DNA of 64,000 nucleotides from Pseudomonas sp. RIT623 (lineage in GTDB: Bacteria > Pseudomonadota > Gammaproteobacteria > Pseudomonadales > Pseudomonadaceae). The notes beneath the pieces are model-generated. The model worked only from the letters and a program-made list of their open reading frames with translations. It was not told where the DNA came from and did not search any database. This document shows positions 9,302 to 17,723 of the stretch, piece by piece (the stretch's first letter is position 1; each line of letters begins with the position of its first letter). The position numbers were made by a program, and so were the translations under genes. The DNA is taken from the NCBI RefSeq assembly GCF_004519305.1, contig NZ_SOZA01000002.1, positions 124,001 to 188,000 of the forward strand, in the 5' to 3' direction.

Positions 9302-10855
9302 ATGACCCATTCGAACAACACAGCAAGTTTGACTGCCGCACCGCCCTCATCAGGACAACTCAAGCGCACCCTGACCAGCCGCCACCTGAACATGATCGCC
9401 ATTGGCGGTTCGATCGGCACCGGATTGTTCGTCTCCTCCGGCGCCACCATCGCCCAGTCCGGCCCAGGCGGCGCCCTGCTGTCGTTCGCAGTGATCGGCC
9501 TGATGGTGTACTTCCTGATGACCAGCCTCGGCGAACTGGCGGCGTGCATGCCGGTCAGCGGCTCGTTCTCCACCTACGCCTCGCGCTACGTGGAAGAAAG
9601 CTTCGGCTTCGCCCTTGGCTGGAACTACTGGTACGCCTGGGCGGTAACCATTGCCGTGGACCTGGTGGCGGTGCAGATCATCATGACCTACTGGTTCCCC
9701 GACACCCCCGGGGTGATCTGGAGCGCGGCGTTCCTGGCCTTGTTGTTCGCCCTCAACGTCGCCTCGGTACGCTTCTTCGGCGAGGCCGAGTTCTGGTTCG
9801 CCTTGATCAAGGTGGTGACCATCATCGTCTTCATCATCGTCGGCGTGCTGATGCTGCTGGGCATTCTCGAAGGCGGCCAGGATGGCGGCGCCCAGCTCTG
9901 GCAACTCGGCGAGGCGCCCATCGCCGGCGGCCTGCCAGCACTGATCGGCGTGGCGATGATCGTCGGCTTTTCGTTCCAGGGCACCGAGTTCGTCGGCATC
10001 GCCGCCGGCGAGACGGAAAACCCCGGGCGCAATATTCCCAAGGCCGTGCGCCAGATTTTCTGGCGCATCCTGCTGTTCTACGTGTGCACCATCATCGTCA
10101 TCGGCCTGCTGATCCCCTACACCGATCCGCGCCTGCTCAAGGACGGCCTGTCCGACATCACCATCAGCCCGTTCACCCTGATTTTCTCCAAGGCCGACAT
10201 GCTCGCCGCCGCCGCCGTGATGAACGCGGTGATCCTCACCTCGGTGCTGTCGGCCGGCAACTCGGGCATGTATGCCTCCTCGCGCATGCTCTACAGCCTG
10301 GCCCTGGAACGCAAGGCACCGGCGATCTTCGCCCGACTCACCCGCAGCGGCACGCCAGTGTGGGCGCTGCTGGCCACCGCGGCAGTGGCCGGCCTGTGCC
10401 TGCTGAGCTTCCTGTTCAGCCCCGGCAAGCTCTACCTGTGGCTGCTCAACACCTCCGGCATGCTGGGTTTCATCGCCTGGCTGGGCATCGCCGTCAGCCA
10501 TTACCGCTTCCGCCGTGGCTATCTGTATCAGGGCCACGACCTGGCCAGGCTGCCCTACGTGTCGAAGTTCTTCCCGATTGGGCCACTGTTCGCCTTCGGC
10601 CTGTGCCTGGTGGTGATGCTCGGGCAGAACTACCAGGCGTTCCTCGGCGGGCAGATCGACTGGATCGGCGCCCTCGCCACCTACGTTGGCCTGGTGCTGT
10701 TCGTGGTGATGTGGTGGGGCCACAAGCTGCTCACCGGCTCGCGCACCGTGCGCTACAAGGAGATGGACTTCTCCAGCATCGAGACGCGCAAGGCCAGCGC
10801 CCCAGCCGCTGCCGCCCATGCCCAGCCCGGCACGGCCAAACAGCTGCCGGCCTGA
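9302..10855 (+). CDS. lysP: AAT-family amino acid permease, LysP-like
   Basis: A 517-residue inner-membrane permease with about 12 hydrophobic segments. It matches recalled E. coli LysP closely throughout: the N-terminal LNMIAIGGSIGTGLFVSSG signature, MPVSGSF, GWNYWYAWAVTIAVDLVA, the GFSFQGTE segment and SAGNSGMYASSRMLYSLA. By analogy it imports lysine by proton symport. The ATG at 9302 aligns with the family start; the ribosome-binding site is weak. A GC-rich hairpin (10867-10886) sits in the 48-bp gap before the FAD oxidase, which is probably cotranscribed. The exact amino acid is uncertain. Confidence 0.9.
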   Translation: MTHSNNTASLTAAPPSSGQLKRTLTSRHLNMIAIGGSIGTGLFVSSGATIAQSGPGGALLSFAVIGLMVYFLMTSLGELAACMPVSGSFSTYASRYVEESFGFALGWNYWYAWAVTIAVDLVAVQIIMTYWFPDTPGVIWSAAFLALLFALNVASVRFFGEAEFWFALIKVVTIIVFIIVGVLMLLGILEGGQDGGAQLWQLGEAPIAGGLPALIGVAMIVGFSFQGTEFVGIAAGETENPGRNIPKAVRQIFWRILLFYVCTIIVIGLLIPYTDPRLLKDGLSDITISPFTLIFSKADMLAAAAVMNAVILTSVLSAGNSGMYASSRMLYSLALERKAPAIFARLTRSGTPVWALLATAAVAGLCLLSFLFSPGKLYLWLLNTSGMLGFIAWLGIAVSHYRFRRGYLYQGHDLARLPYVSKFFPIGPLFAFGLCLVVMLGQNYQAFLGGQIDWIGALATYVGLVLFVVMWWGHKLLTGSRTVRYKEMDFSSIETRKASAPAAAAHAQPGTAKQLPA

Positions 10856-10903
10856 GAACCACCGTCGCGGGCCGGCAACGGCCCGCCCTGACTGCCCGGG
10901 ATC

Positions 10904-12199
10904 ATGATGACCAGCCATTTCCTCGACTCCTACTATGAAGCGACCGTGCGCCGCAGCGACTACCCCGCCCAGGCCGGTCGCACCACGACCCGCGTGTGCA
11001 TTCTCGGCGGCGGCCTGGCCGGTCTGTCTACCGCCCTGGGCCTGGCCGAGCGCGGCGTGACCGACGTCACCCTGCTCGAAGCCGAGCGCATCGGCCATGG
11101 CGCCTCGGGGCGCAATGGCGGATTCGTGTTCGGCGGCTACAGCCTGGGCAACGCCGAACTGCTGGCGACCCTGGGCGCCAGCGAGGCCCGTCGCCTTTAC
11201 CAGTTGACCCTCGATGCCGTCGACCTGATCCGCCAACGCACCCGTCAGTACGCCATCGACTGCGACCTGATCGACCAAGGCGTGATCCTCGCCAACTGGT
11301 TCAACGACCCGTCGCGCCTGGACAAACCCCGCCAATTGATGAAAGAAGCCTATGGCGTGGACTGGGCCTATCTTTCTCCGGGCCAATTGAAGGAACAGCT
11401 CAAGAGCGAGCGCTATTACGGCGGCCTGCTCGAGCGCAACGCGTTCCACTTCCATCCGCTCAAATACGTCTGTGGCGTGGCCCGCGCCGCCAGCGACGCT
11501 GGCGTGACCCTGTGCGAGCACTCACCGGTCACCCGGATCGAAAAAAAGACCGGCGGTGGCTACATCGTGCGCACCGTGCAAGGCGAGGTCCATGCCGAGG
11601 AAGTGGTGTTCTCCGGCGGCGGCTATGCGCGCGGCGTGCATGCGCCGGTCGAACGCGCGGTGCTGCCGATCGCCACCTACGTGGTGACCACCCCGCCGCT
11701 GGGTGAACGCCTGCGGGACGCCATTACCTGCCAGTCGGCGATCTACGACACACGCTTCGCCTTCGATTACTACCGCCCACTGCAGGACACGCGAATCCTC
11801 TGGGGCGGGCGCATTTCCATCCTCGACCGCGGGCCGCAGGCGATCGCCAAATTGCTCAAGGCCGACCTGGCAAGCGTCTACCCGCAGCTTGCGGATGTGC
11901 AACTGGAGTACTCGTGGGGTGGGTTGATGAGCTACGGCCGGCACCAGATGGCCCAGATCGGCCAGGACGAACAGGGCATCTGGCACGCCGTCGGCTTTGG
12001 CGGGCATGGCATGGCGCCCACCACCGTGGCCGGCGAAGTGCTGGCCGATGCCATTGCCCGGCGGCTGCCGGTGCCCCAGGGTTTTGCCCGGTTCGGCCTG
12101 CAGCGCACCTATGGACTGGCCGGGATGCTCGCCGCGCAAGCCACCTACAGCGCCTACCAGGCCCGCGACGCGTTCGATGCGCGACGGCTGAATCGCTGA
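10904..12199 (+). CDS. FAD-dependent amine/amino acid oxidoreductase, DAO family (PuuB/OrdL-like)
   Basis: A 431-residue flavoprotein. The dinucleotide-binding motif is RVCILGGGLAGLSTALGL (about residues 30-47), followed by an acidic residue ending the second strand (LLEAE) and the SGRNGGF segment, as in gamma-glutamylputrescine oxidase PuuB, sarcosine oxidase and L-pipecolate oxidase. The C-terminal flavin-contact segment is GFGGHGMAPT. It follows the LysP-like gene by 48 bp, so the substrate may be the imported amino acid or a product of it. No puuA, puuC or puuD partners lie nearby, so the PuuB label should not be pressed. Confidence 0.85.
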   Translation: MMTSHFLDSYYEATVRRSDYPAQAGRTTTRVCILGGGLAGLSTALGLAERGVTDVTLLEAERIGHGASGRNGGFVFGGYSLGNAELLATLGASEARRLYQLTLDAVDLIRQRTRQYAIDCDLIDQGVILANWFNDPSRLDKPRQLMKEAYGVDWAYLSPGQLKEQLKSERYYGGLLERNAFHFHPLKYVCGVARAASDAGVTLCEHSPVTRIEKKTGGGYIVRTVQGEVHAEEVVFSGGGYARGVHAPVERAVLPIATYVVTTPPLGERLRDAITCQSAIYDTRFAFDYYRPLQDTRILWGGRISILDRGPQAIAKLLKADLASVYPQLADVQLEYSWGGLMSYGRHQMAQIGQDEQGIWHAVGFGGHGMAPTTVAGEVLADAIARRLPVPQGFARFGLQRTYGLAGMLAAQATYSAYQARDAFDARRLNR

Positions 12200-12213
12200 A
12201 TGGCGTTGCCCGG

Positions 12214-12236
12214 GTTCGCCGGCAAGCCGGCGCCTA
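12214..12236. repeat. Solitary REP palindrome
   Basis: A Pseudomonas REP-type sequence containing CGCCGGCAAGCCGGCG, flanked by TT(CG) and CTAC as in the REP units of the array at 50.0-50.5 kb. It lies just after the FAD oxidoreductase in a 217-bp gap that holds nothing else recognisable. Confidence 0.7.
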
Positions 12237-12416
12237 CCCGGCACACCCGTTCAGGCGCCGGCCTTGCTGGCCAAGCAGACGCCGCGGACGCGAGTCGACA
12301 AGCCGGGAACCGCAGCGCGACCGGTCAAGCGCAGGCCGGGCAATGCGAGTAGCCATACCCCCTACCCCGGCATAGCATGCAAGCCTGATGGTCGGCCTAC
12401 CAAACGGACTTGGAAG

Positions 12417-13463
12417 ATGAACGCCAACACACGCCTCGATGTCATTGCCTTTGAACAACGCCCGCTCACCCAGCCCCAGCGCGACACCCTGGAAACCTGC
12501 AGCCTCGAACAACTGCGCGACGTGCAGTTGCGGCGCCTGCGCTGGTCGCTGAAACACGCCTGGCGCAACGTGCCCTGGTACCGCCAGCAGTTCGAAGCCA
12601 TGGGCCTGCACCCCGAGCAGCTCCAGGAGCTGGAGGACCTCGCCCGCTTTCCTTTCATCGGCAACGCCGAGCTGCACCACCACTATCCGTTCTCGCTGTT
12701 CGCCGTCTCCCCGCGGCAAGTGGTACGCCTGCAAGCCTGCCACGACGGCAGCGCCCGCTCACCACTCATTGGCTATACGCGCAACGACCAGGAGGTCTGG
12801 GCGACGTTGGTCGCGCGCTCGCTGCGCGTTGCCGGTGCCCATGCCGGTGATCGCCTGTACGCGCTCGGCAGCCTGGACGGCGCCAGTGCCGGCCTGCAAC
12901 TGGGCGCCGAGCGCTTGCACTGCGCATTGATCCCCCTGGCCGCGCGCGAAACCTATGAACAGGTACGCCTGCTGTGCGACTTCCAGCCGCAAATGCTGGT
13001 GGCAAGCCCGGCGCAGCTACTGGCCCTGGCCCCTGAGCTGGAGCGCCAGGGCGTCAGCTTGCCGGGCCTGTCGTTGCGCACCGTGCTGCTCGGCCCGCAA
13101 CCGTGCAGCAACAGCCTGCGCCAGGAGCTCGAGCGCCGCCTGGGCGTCCAGACCCTGGCCTTGTACGGCGTGTCGGCGCTGATGGACCCAGGCATCGGCA
13201 TGGAGTGCCTGGAGTCACGTGATGGCGTCACGCTGTGGGAAGACCACTTCTACCCCGAGATCATCGACCCCGACAGCGGCACGCCGCTGCCCGATGGCCA
13301 GTTCGGCGAGGTGGTGCTGACCACCTTGAGCCGCGAGGCGCTGCCGATGATCCGCTACCGCACCGGCGAGATCGGCCGCTTGCTGCCAGGCACCAGCCAC
13401 AGCATGCGCCGCCTCGAACGCCTCGCCGGCCCCGAGGCCAAGCCCCTGCGCCAGAGCGCCTGA
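12417..13463 (+). CDS. Shortened, motif-poor PaaK-like (phenylacetate-CoA ligase family) protein
   Basis: A 348-residue homologue of phenylacetate-CoA ligase, usually about 430-440 residues. The family backbone is clear: RLRWSLKHAWRNVPWYRQQF near the N terminus, FPFIGNAEL, and WEDHFYPEIIDPDSGTPLPDG in the last third. Yet the glycine/serine/threonine ATP loop (SSGTTGKPT in PaaK) reads HDGSARSPL, the GLSEVMGPG segment reads GVSALMDPG and loses its Glu, and the protein ends where the hinge and C-terminal domain should begin. It is therefore probably not an active ligase: a pseudoenzyme or decaying gene with an intact frame. It is 14 bp upstream of the PaaE-like gene. Confidence 0.8.
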   Translation: MNANTRLDVIAFEQRPLTQPQRDTLETCSLEQLRDVQLRRLRWSLKHAWRNVPWYRQQFEAMGLHPEQLQELEDLARFPFIGNAELHHHYPFSLFAVSPRQVVRLQACHDGSARSPLIGYTRNDQEVWATLVARSLRVAGAHAGDRLYALGSLDGASAGLQLGAERLHCALIPLAARETYEQVRLLCDFQPQMLVASPAQLLALAPELERQGVSLPGLSLRTVLLGPQPCSNSLRQELERRLGVQTLALYGVSALMDPGIGMECLESRDGVTLWEDHFYPEIIDPDSGTPLPDGQFGEVVLTTLSREALPMIRYRTGEIGRLLPGTSHSMRRLERLAGPEAKPLRQSA

Positions 13464-13477
13464 ACAGGACCCGCGCC

Positions 13478-14236
13478 ATGACTGTCATGCACCCGCTGCA
13501 AGTCGCCGATATCCGCCGCGAAAGCGCCGACACCGTGTCGATCGCCTTTACCGTACCCGCGCACCTGAGCGCGACCTACCGCTTCCAGCAAGGGCAGTAC
13601 CTGCAACTGGAAGCCCAGTTGCAAGGTGAGCCGGTAAGGCGTTCGTATTCGATTTTCAGCGCACCCGACGACGGCGAGTTGCGGGTAGCGATCCGGCATG
13701 TGCCGCAGGGCCGTTTCTCCAGCTATGCCAATACCCAATTGAGCGTGGGCGATACTTTGCTGGTCATGCCGCCGGCAGGTTCGTCCTATCGCCCCGAGCC
13801 GCAAGCCCCGGTCCACCATTGCCTGGGCATGGCCTCGGGCAGCGGCATCACCGCGTTGCTGCCAATCATCAAGGCTACCCTGGAAAGCGACGACGACAGC
13901 CGCTTTACCTTGGTCTATGGCAACCGCGACCGCGCCAGCCTGCTGTTCGGCGAACGCCTGGCCGCGCTGCAGGCCCTGTATGGGCAACGCCTGGAACTGA
14001 TCCTGCTGTTCAGCCGGGAAAGCAACGACAACGGTCTGCCGTCCGGGCGCCTGGACCTGGCCATGTGCGACACCCTGTTCCGTGAATGGATCGACGTCAG
14101 CCGGCTCGACGCGGCGTTCCTGTGTGGGCCGCAGGCCATGGTCGAGACGGTGGGAGGGGCGCTGAAGGATTACGGCCTGGCCGCCGAGCGCCTGCATTTC
14201 GAACGCCTGGCCGAGCCCAGGCTGCAGCCCTGCTAG
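13478..14236 (+). CDS. PaaE-like flavin reductase lacking the ferredoxin domain
   Basis: A 252-residue ferredoxin-reductase-type flavoprotein. RRSYSIFSAP is the FAD-binding motif, GRFSSYAN follows, and MASGSGITALLPII is the NAD(P)-binding segment; FLCGPQAMVE ends the pyridine-nucleotide domain. In PaaE (about 355 residues) a plant-type [2Fe-2S] domain follows, but here the protein stops at RLAEPRLQPC and has no CX4CX2C cluster motif. It may pass electrons from NAD(P)H to a soluble flavin or an unidentified partner. It follows the PaaK-like gene closely, apparently in one transcription unit, and converges with the siderophore-interacting protein gene. Confidence 0.82.
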   Translation: MTVMHPLQVADIRRESADTVSIAFTVPAHLSATYRFQQGQYLQLEAQLQGEPVRRSYSIFSAPDDGELRVAIRHVPQGRFSSYANTQLSVGDTLLVMPPAGSSYRPEPQAPVHHCLGMASGSGITALLPIIKATLESDDDSRFTLVYGNRDRASLLFGERLAALQALYGQRLELILLFSRESNDNGLPSGRLDLAMCDTLFREWIDVSRLDAAFLCGPQAMVETVGGALKDYGLAAERLHFERLAEPRLQPC

Positions 14237-14245
14237 GGCCCGAGG

Positions 14246-14272
14246 GCCTTGCGCTGCCTGGCAGCGCAAGGC
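14246..14272. terminator. Hairpin between convergent genes
   Basis: GCCTTGCGCTGCC and GGCAGCGCAAGGC form a nearly loopless perfect palindrome in the 46-bp gap between the convergent PaaE-like and SIP genes. There is no T-run on either side, so its role as a terminator is inferred from position only. Confidence 0.55.
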
Positions 14273-14282
14273 GAACGTGCGC

Positions 14283-15002
14283 TCAATCGCGGTCGCGATG
14301 GTCGGCGACGCCGCGCATCCAGTAGCCCTTGCCGCGCACCAGGCGGCGCTGGATCGAACAGGTTTCGGTGAGGTAGTCACGCACCTCGTTGACCGCCTGC
14401 GCCTCGCTGGCAATCCAGAACTGGCCGATCCCCGAGGGCAGTTGCAAACGCTTGATACCTTCGAGCAACAAGTTGCTGCCGGCCGGGTGCTCATCGCGGA
14501 AATACCACTCGCAATTGACCGTGGCCAGCGAATCCACCGCCTGCAGTTCACTCAGGCTCGCCGCCTCCAGCACCACCAGGGCGCGGTCGCGCGGCGACAG
14601 GCTCTCGAGAATACTCATCACCGCCGGGGTGCCGGTCTCATCGGCGGCCAGCAGCATCCACTCGGCATCGTCCTGGGGCTGGAAGCCGCCGCGCAAGGCC
14701 GAACAGCCAATCTGCTCACCGACCCAGGCCCGCTCCACCCAACGCCCCGCAGGACCATGGTCATGGCGCACGAAGTCGACCTCGACCCGGGCCGATTGCG
14801 GAAAATGCCGGCGGATGGTGTAGGCGCGGGTGACCTGGCTGCCCGCGCTGGGCAGGAACAGCTTCAGCCACTGCCCCGCCTGGCAGGGTGGCACCTCGGC
14901 GAACAGGTCGCCCTTCAAGGTGACACGCCGCACCAGCGGCGTGACATCGCGGATATCGGTGACTTCGAGGTTGTATTTCATTTTTTTGCGAAATTCGAGC
15001 AT
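14283..15002 (-). CDS. Siderophore-interacting protein (FAD-binding ferric-chelate reductase family)
   Basis: A 239-residue SIP/ViuB-family flavoprotein. RAYTIR (near residue 65) is the flavin-binding RxYT motif, preceded by GQWLKLFLP; LLAADETGTPAVMSIL is the nucleotide-binding segment typical of SIP proteins; WIASEAQAVNEVR and the C-terminal GYWMRG complete the family. Members reduce ferric siderophores with NAD(P)H in the cytosol. The ATG at 15002 has GGAG six bases upstream. It is the last gene of the efflux operon, only 13 bp after emrB, which is an unusual partnership. No siderophore receptor or Fur box was seen nearby. Confidence 0.88.
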   Translation of the reverse strand: MLEFRKKMKYNLEVTDIRDVTPLVRRVTLKGDLFAEVPPCQAGQWLKLFLPSAGSQVTRAYTIRRHFPQSARVEVDFVRHDHGPAGRWVERAWVGEQIGCSALRGGFQPQDDAEWMLLAADETGTPAVMSILESLSPRDRALVVLEAASLSELQAVDSLATVNCEWYFRDEHPAGSNLLLEGIKRLQLPSGIGQFWIASEAQAVNEVRDYLTETCSIQRRLVRGKGYWMRGVADHRDRD

Positions 15003-15015
15003 GAAAACTCCAGGT

Positions 15016-16545
15016 TTATTTGGCTTTCGCCTTGGGTGAACGGGCCATCCAGACAATCGCCAGCACCGCGCAGAACAGCCAGGCGCTGGCCAGGGAGAAA
15101 TCGTTCAGGGCCAACATGTGTGCCTGCCGGTCGATGGTCCGGCCCAGCGACTCCAGGGCGCCCTGGGCCGACAGCCCGAGCTGGCCGAGGTTGTCCTGGG
15201 CCTGTGCGCTCCAGTGGTCGAACGGGGTCATCCGCTCGGCCAGCTCCACCTGGTGCTGACGCGCGCGGTGGTCCCAGAAGGCCGGGCCGAGGGACACCGC
15301 GAAGCTGGCGCCGGTCATGCGCAGGGCGTTCTGCAGGCCCAGGGCCGCCGGGATCTTCTCCGGCGGCAAGCGCGACAACGAAATCGCCACCAGCGGGGTG
15401 AACAAGAACGCCGTGCCGGCGCCCATCAGCACCGAGTTCCAACCGATGAAGGCGATGTCCAGGTTGGTCTCGAAATGCATGCGCCACAGCGACGCGCCGA
15501 TCCAGCAGATAAAGGCCATGCTCGCCAGCACGCGCGCATCGGTGTGCTGCATCATGCGGCCGATGAAAGGCGCCAGCGCCACCCCGGCAATACCCAGCGG
15601 CGCGGTGGCGATGCCGGCCCAGGTCGCGGTGTAGCCCATTTCGGTCTGCAACCACAGCGGCACCAGCACCAACGAGGCGAAGTACAGGGCAAAGCCCAGG
15701 CTCACGCACAGCGTGCCGATGGCGTAGTTGCGCTCCTTGAACAGGCGCAGGTCGAGAATCGGGTGCTGCGCGGTCAGCTCCCAGGTGATCAGCGAGGCGA
15801 AGCCCAGCACGGTGATCACCCCCAGCGTACGAATCGGCGTGGACGCGAACCAGTCCAGGTCCTGGCCCTTGTCGAGCAGGATCTGCAGCGAGCCGACCGC
15901 GACCATCAGCAGCAGCAGGCCGACCACGTCCACCGGCAACTTGCGGGTAGGGTTGTCGCGACCGTTCAGCACCTGGCCGAGGGCCAGCAGGATGAAGATG
16001 CCGACCGGCACATTTATATAGAAGATCCACGGCCAACTGATGTTGTCCGTCAGGTAGCCACCGAGGATCGGGCCACAGACCGGCCCGAGGAAGGTGGTCA
16101 TCGACCACACCACCAGCGCCGTGGTACGCCGCGCCGGAGGGAAGATCGCCACCAGCAGCGCCTGGGACAGCGGCGCCAGGGGGCCGCAGACCGCGCCCTG
16201 GAACACCCGGAAGACCAGCAACGAGGTCAGGTTCGGCGCCAGGCCGCAGCACACCGACGCCAACACGAACAGCACCACCGCGCTTAGGAACAGTTTGACC
16301 TGGCCGAAGCGCTGGGCCAGCCAGCCGGTGAGCGGCAGGCCGATGGCCAGGGAGATGCTGAACGAGGTCAGCACCCAGGTGCCTTGGTCGGGGGCCACGC
16401 CGAGGTTGCCGGAAATGGTCGGCACCGCGACGTTGGCGATGGTGGTGTCGAGCACCATCATGAAGTTGGCCATGCCGATCGCCAGCGCGCCGAGCACCAG
16501 CGTGCCGCCACTGAGCGGCTCGATGGGACGCTTGGCGCTGCTCAT
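15016..16545 (-). CDS. emrB: EmrB/QacA-type MFS efflux transporter (DHA2)
   Basis: A 509-residue inner-membrane drug/proton antiporter with about 14 hydrophobic segments. MVLDTTIANVAVPTISG in TM1 is the DHA2 signature, and GWLAQRFGQ is the cytosolic loop 2-3 MFS motif. With EmrA and the outer-membrane factor it should form a tripartite pump crossing both membranes. Its ATG overlaps the EmrA stop codon by four bases (ATGA), showing translational coupling. Substrates cannot be read from sequence; the neighbouring flavoproteins suggest aromatic or metal-chelating compounds. Confidence 0.92.
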   Translation of the reverse strand: MSSAKRPIEPLSGGTLVLGALAIGMANFMMVLDTTIANVAVPTISGNLGVAPDQGTWVLTSFSISLAIGLPLTGWLAQRFGQVKLFLSAVVLFVLASVCCGLAPNLTSLLVFRVFQGAVCGPLAPLSQALLVAIFPPARRTTALVVWSMTTFLGPVCGPILGGYLTDNISWPWIFYINVPVGIFILLALGQVLNGRDNPTRKLPVDVVGLLLLMVAVGSLQILLDKGQDLDWFASTPIRTLGVITVLGFASLITWELTAQHPILDLRLFKERNYAIGTLCVSLGFALYFASLVLVPLWLQTEMGYTATWAGIATAPLGIAGVALAPFIGRMMQHTDARVLASMAFICWIGASLWRMHFETNLDIAFIGWNSVLMGAGTAFLFTPLVAISLSRLPPEKIPAALGLQNALRMTGASFAVSLGPAFWDHRARQHQVELAERMTPFDHWSAQAQDNLGQLGLSAQGALESLGRTIDRQAHMLALNDFSLASAWLFCAVLAIVWMARSPKAKAK

Positions 16546-17723
16546 CGGTCATTCCTCGACACACTCAGCTTCGAGGCCTGCAGGTTCTCGGCGATGATCC
16601 GGTTCACCAAGGCATCGCTGCCGCTGCCGACACTGCCATAGACTTCGGTGTTGTCCTGGACGCTGCTGGGCGCCGGTGCGTCCGGCTCACCCAGGGTTGC
16701 CTTGGCGGTCATCGACAAACCGATGCGCAGCGGGTGGCGCAGCACCTCGTCACGGTCCAGGGCGATGCGCACCGGCACCCGTTGCACCACCTTGATCCAG
16801 TTACCAGTGGCGTTCTGCGCAGGAATAGTGGCGAACGCCGCGCCGCTACCCGCCTCGATCCCCTGGATACGGCCGTGATAGACCACGCTTTCGCCATACA
16901 GGTCGGCAAACAGCTCGACCCGCTGGCCGACCTTGATCTGGCCCAGCTGCGACTCCTTGAAGTTGGCTTCGACCCAGACCTTGTCCAGCGGCACCAGGCC
17001 CATCAGCACGGTGCCTGGCTCGATGTGCTGGCCCACTTGCACGGCACGCTTGGTGATCAGGCCATCGACCGGCGCCGGCACCTTGGTCCGCGCCAGCGCC
17101 AGGTAAGCTTCGCGCACCCGCTCGGCGGCGGCGGCGACTTGTGGGTGGTTCTCCACCGTGGTGCCCTGGATCCGCGCCTGCAGCGCCACCAGCTTGGCCT
17201 CGGCCGCACGCAGGCCGGACTGGGCGATCTGCGCGGCTTCCTCGGCATGGTGCAGGTCCTCGCCGGATACACCGCCCTGGGCGATCACCGAACGACGCCG
17301 TTGCAAATCCTGGTTGGCCCGATTGGCTTCGGCCTGGCGCAGTTTGACCTGGGCGGCCAGGTCGTTTTCCTCGGCGTACAGGCTGTTGACCGTGCGCACG
17401 GTCAGGGCCAGTTGATGGGTGGCCGCATCCAGGCTCAGGCGCGCGTCGGCCGGGTCGATCTCGACCAGGGCGTCACCGGCCTTGACCGTGTCGGTGTTCT
17501 GGATGTTCACCGCGGTGGCAGTACCGCGCACCTGGGCCGAGATCAGCACCACATCGCCGCGCACATAGGCGTTGTCGGTGCTTTCGTAGAGGCGCCCATA
17601 CAGCCAGTACCACAGGCCGACGACGACGGCAGCGGCCACGGCGACCAGGGCGATGAGCAGGAAAATCAGGCCACGGCGCGACTTGGCCGGCGCCGGGGCT
17701 GGGGTTTGGGTGGCGTCACTCAT
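16542..17723 (-). CDS. emrA: EmrA/HlyD-family periplasmic adaptor subunit
   Basis: A 393-residue membrane-fusion protein. A short cytosolic tail with repeated Ala-Pro is followed by a single transmembrane anchor (about residues 20-42), then the biotinyl-lipoyl half (YVRGDVVLISAQVRG), an alpha-helical hairpin (about 100-215), the second lipoyl half (PVDGLITKRAVQVGQHI) and the beta-barrel. It links EmrB to the outer-membrane factor. The ATG at 17723 lies within the end of the upstream outer-membrane-factor gene, an 8-bp overlap. Confidence 0.92.
   Translation of the reverse strand: MSDATQTPAPAPAKSRRGLIFLLIALVAVAAAVVVGLWYWLYGRLYESTDNAYVRGDVVLISAQVRGTATAVNIQNTDTVKAGDALVEIDPADARLSLDAATHQLALTVRTVNSLYAEENDLAAQVKLRQAEANRANQDLQRRRSVIAQGGVSGEDLHHAEEAAQIAQSGLRAAEAKLVALQARIQGTTVENHPQVAAAAERVREAYLALARTKVPAPVDGLITKRAVQVGQHIEPGTVLMGLVPLDKVWVEANFKESQLGQIKVGQRVELFADLYGESVVYHGRIQGIEAGSGAAFATIPAQNATGNWIKVVQRVPVRIALDRDEVLRHPLRIGLSMTAKATLGEPDAPAPSSVQDNTEVYGSVGSGSDALVNRIIAENLQASKLSVSRNDR

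Noticed and set aside
9350..11521. A 723-codon minus-strand open frame opposite lysP and the FAD oxidase
   Set aside because: It runs across two well-identified genes and has low-complexity composition typical of GC-rich antisense frames.
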